Below are positions 60,901-64,000 of a DNA stretch of 64,000 nt, piece by piece. Numbering within the stretch: position 1 is the first letter of the stretch; each line of letters begins with the position of its first letter. The position numbers were made by a program, and so were the translations under genes. Under the pieces are notes generated by a model that was given only the letters and a program-made list of their open reading frames with translations, ran no database searches and had not been told where the DNA came from. This DNA comes from Andrena cerasifolii (Eukaryota > Arthropoda > Insecta > Hymenoptera > Andrenidae). Location: NCBI RefSeq assembly GCF_050908995.1, contig NC_135119.1, forward strand, positions 19,869,001-19,933,000. The letters run 5' to 3'.

Positions 60901-61819
60901 TAGGGTAGACCGGGGGCGATAGTAACAGGGGGGAAATTGTAACGCGTTAAATATCTCAAAACATATGATAGATATTAACGCAAATTTTGGATATATGATG
61001 AAGAATGACATTTGGAATACACACATCCATATCCTAGGAGTATAGATACACAATAGACATGCATAGTGAAGAAAATAACTTTTCGATACCCTAAAGTAAC
61101 TTTTCCTTACTGATTTAAAATTGTAATATAAATAATCCCTTTGCAAGTACATGTTTTTTCTATTTTTTAATATTTAATCTGGCCATTTTTAAAGTAATAC
61201 TGATCGTTACTTATCACTTTTGGGTGTCTCGTTAACAAAACTTTATAATTTAAGTTCAAAAGCCTGGTCGGGGGCGATTGTAACATCGGCTGTCGGGGTC
61301 GGTTATGCCGCGACAGAACCGAGTAGTGACAAAGCAGATTAATAATATTGTCTTGTTTGCATGGAGTCCTATAGCACAGCACAAGCAAACCAAATAAAAA
61401 ATGGGTGCAATGTACTGAATATAACGATTGATTACATGAAGAATGCACCAGTCAAAACATTCTCTATTCCTGCCACAATGGCGACACCGCATAATTGGTT
61501 ATAAATTTTACTGTTTTCATTTATTCTTATAATTAAAATCAATAAATATTTTAATTTTGTAAAGTTAAATTTGTGCTACTATCGACTCCATGCAGTGTTA
61601 CAACCGACCCGGGATCAGAGAGGGTTGTAACACTTTCTTCGCTTCCCATTTTTTAATAATAACCGGAATATTACTTGACATACAGCGAAACTGTTGTGGC
61701 TCAAATAATGTCTGATAAGTAAGTAACATTTTCGTAAAAATCCGTTGTTGTAACTGTAATAGTTTTTGCGTAAGCGTATTCCAAAGTCAAAGTGTTACTA
61801 CCGCCCCCGGTCTACCCTA
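60901..61819. mobile_element. TIR element, 919 bp, TA-flanked, with internal end-motif copies
   Basis: Starts TAGGGTAGACCGGGGGCG and ends with the matching reverse complement (…GCCCCCGGTCTACCCTA). The motif GGGGGCGATTGTAACA recurs inside (about 61,269), and inverse GTTACAACCGACCCGGG occurs near 61,597. A plus-strand frame from ATG at 61,305 begins MPRQNRVVTKQINNIV, faintly like pogo-type transposase starts, but soon hits stops. TA at both ends is consistent with the Tc1/mariner/pogo group. Confidence 0.75.
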
Positions 61820-64000
61820 CTCTTAAATTTTCACTGTAATATTCTATTTTCCATTTCTGCGATATATTCAACGCGTGCATGTGAAGTACAGAAAGGGTAC
61901 AAAAGCGTAGGGAAATGTTAATGTACGCGATTCACCTTTCGACACTATAGGTCGAAGCTATCCGTAAATAACCAGGTAACACCAGTTTGCATGTTCACGA
62001 CGTTTAACATCCCTTTCACATGACACTTCTCATTCCACGCGCCCTTTTTTTTTCTCAAATGTTCCATGTCAAAGAGTCCGTCGCTGCTGGCCACTTGGCA
62101 CTACCTCAAAGGGACGCCGAAAAAGAAGAGGAGTGGAAAGGGAGGAAAGCGTGGTCGTTCAATTTACACCGCCGCGGACAGAAGATGTAACAGGAAAGAA
62201 ACGTGTGACAGGGATGAGAAAGCGAGAGCACACGACACTTTAATAGCTTGGTCAATCAAAGAGCCGCTAAACTTTTTTGTTTGCCAGTGTCTCAGCCACG
62301 GAGAGATACATTTTACCCGGGAGTTCGACCCGCTCACGTCTCGCTTTCCAACCCTTCCGGCTCGCCGAACGCCGATGGTAAAGTGAAAGTCTATTTACAA
62401 TGCCATCGCGGCCCTTAGGACGTTCCAGAACGCGTCGCTGCATCGGCGCTTAAAAGCTCAAAAGACGGTCGTTATTCGATTAAAGCGCGTCAACAGAGAG
62501 GGAGTTCAACGGCATCTGGTTCCGAGCGGAAGATGATTTCCGCTCGATTGAAGTTTACTTACCATTTCATCAGTAACTTTGTGGAGCTCCATTCGGCGTT
62601 CCCAAGCTTCATTGTTACGTCTCGCATATTGGCTGCCTCCTTCCTTTTTCTGCGAAAAGGTCGGGTCTACTTCGTAACAGTAGATATTTGATAAAATAAG
62701 GGTTACTTTTACAAAGATATCGAAGGATTTTCTCAGGCGACAAACTATCTTCGACTAAAGACAAATACAGTTTAAGAATTCGTTATCTCGTTATATCCCG
62801 ACTCCCATAAAACATTGCTTCTGAACGTCTTCGTATTCCCAGGCAGCCACACCGACGAAGATTCCTTTGCCCTCTATGACGAATCCGAACGAAAGAAGGT
62901 AGTAGATTTCCTTACCCAACAGAATAGCCACTATCGTTGCGCATTCCTCGAATTACATTCACCCGCCCCGCCACCAGCGTGCAGCCGGGCTTGCATGAAA
63001 TTCGCCTGTGCAATTTAAGCCCGGAGCTTATCAGCGATTCACCGAGGGGACACAACGGAGTCTAGGAATTTTTTGTCAAACCGTAGTGGGTGCCTGGTCT
63101 CCGCCACGTTCCATTGTGGGCGCCCAAGTGTCCTACGCGAGTTCCATCGTCGTCGTTCCGACGTAAGCAGCCGTAAAGGCGTTAGTGTTAAAGTGGTGCT
63201 CACGGTAGGTGGTCGGTGCTGAAAGGGGAGCAAGCAAATCTGTGTGCGGTCTACGACATGCACATGCCGACCGCAGACCTAATTGTCTCCCAGGCACTGT
63301 GCACGTTACATTCGCACAGACTGTCTTATCGTATGTATTTAGGCCGTCTCGGGCTTGCTAACGATCATTGGGAATGTAGATTTTTGGCCCGAGGAGAAAA
63401 ACAGCGTACCTACTTCGGCGCCAGGAAGAAAGCTGCCGCTGAGATCTCTGATAGAGCAGAGTCACGAGGACAAGGGGAAGCTACGAGTGTGGGTGATGTG
63501 GTTTCCAGTTGATGTCGAAAGTGTGGCTAGGTAATGCTTCTGCATCTGAGGCACTTAGGGAATTCCTATTCTTTCTGCTTCTCTCGAACGTCTACGCTTT
63601 CGGCGAAAATAATTATATTGACCCATGTGTGGGTTTGCTAATACCATCGCCAATGGGTTTCAGAAGCGTTTTGGTGGAGTTTGTAAGCAAATTTTTTTTG
63701 TAGTTCCTAAATAAGTAGGTTAATAATTTTGTCTTGATCGATATTTCAGATGTAGTCACTTGGGATAGGTGAAGTTGGTACTGAAAGAATAGAAAGTTTT
63801 GCGGATGACTGGAGAGTAAAAGAGGGCGTTTACCCTCTGATGCGTACTTTTAAAGAAACGATATTCCTTATTCAGCTAACACTGACCGGCTGAAGTATAT
63901 TTCTACGTATTTTGCATGCATGCTGCAGTCAGTTCTGTTTAATTGTCAAGCGTGAAGTAATACAGTGAGAGGAATATAAAAGTTAAATTAGTGTTGTGTC
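61820..64000. other. Non-coding stretch to window end
   Basis: No exon confirmed. Open frames at 62,066-62,386 and 63,216-63,512 lack domains. A 56-bp segment at 62,843-62,898 has good splice-like borders but no homology that I recognise. Confidence 0.35.

Noticed and set aside
61256..61492. Cysteine-rich 78-aa minus-strand frame
   Set aside because: Lies antisense inside the TIR element at 60,901-61,819 and has no recognisable domain.

Overview
The window is AT-rich animal nuclear DNA. Spliced genes with GT-AG introns, a tandem cluster of secreted carboxylesterases, an insect-type Popeye (bves) gene and many short inverted-repeat DNA transposons point to an insect. The general look suggests a hymenopteran (ant, bee or wasp), but the order is an inference and no marker in the window proves it.

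Region 1 (1-19,400) is a tandem array of three repeat units. Each unit pairs a multi-exon carboxylesterase (CCE) gene on the minus strand with a tiny intronless F-box gene on the plus strand, head to head, with 1.5-1.9 kb between the start codons. The esterases are A (1-2592, cut by the window edge), B (5872-11511, 7 coding exons, 545 aa) and C (13918-17311, 7 coding exons, 561 aa). The F-box genes are F1 (4476-4958), F2 (13017-13499) and F3 (18894-19376), 160 aa each. A/F1 and B/F2 are the youngest duplicates; C/F3 is the most diverged. All exon boundaries of B and C were read by hand and their phases close exactly. A and B keep the GQSAG nucleophile motif. C has GHGAG, so its catalytic serine is glycine, and its oxyanion motif is also changed (HTGA instead of HGGA): C looks like a catalytically dead, presumably binding-type, paralogue. 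Each F-box gene is preceded by a nearly identical ~119-bp promoter/leader block centred on the palindrome GGGGTATATATACCCC.

Region 2 (20,709-24,003) is one complete plus-strand gene for a Popeye-domain protein (POPDC/bves): 7 coding exons, 377 aa, three membrane segments and a cyclic-nucleotide-binding Popeye domain. Its TAG stop is followed in frame by 16 coding-like codons and then TAA, which suggests stop-codon readthrough or a recent nonsense change.

Region 3 (24,055-64,000) has no exon that I can recognise. It holds a CpG-rich block at 32.4-33.6 kb that could be a promoter or 5' UTR, low-complexity and minisatellite tracts, a frameshifted LINE 3' end, and well-delimited non-autonomous DNA transposons: hAT-like at 48,117 and 54,044 (each with perfect 8-bp target duplications), piggyBac-like at 36,539 (TTAA), and three TA-flanked elements at 25,374, 39,005 and 60,901. 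The stretch is either a large intergenic region or part of a very long intron.
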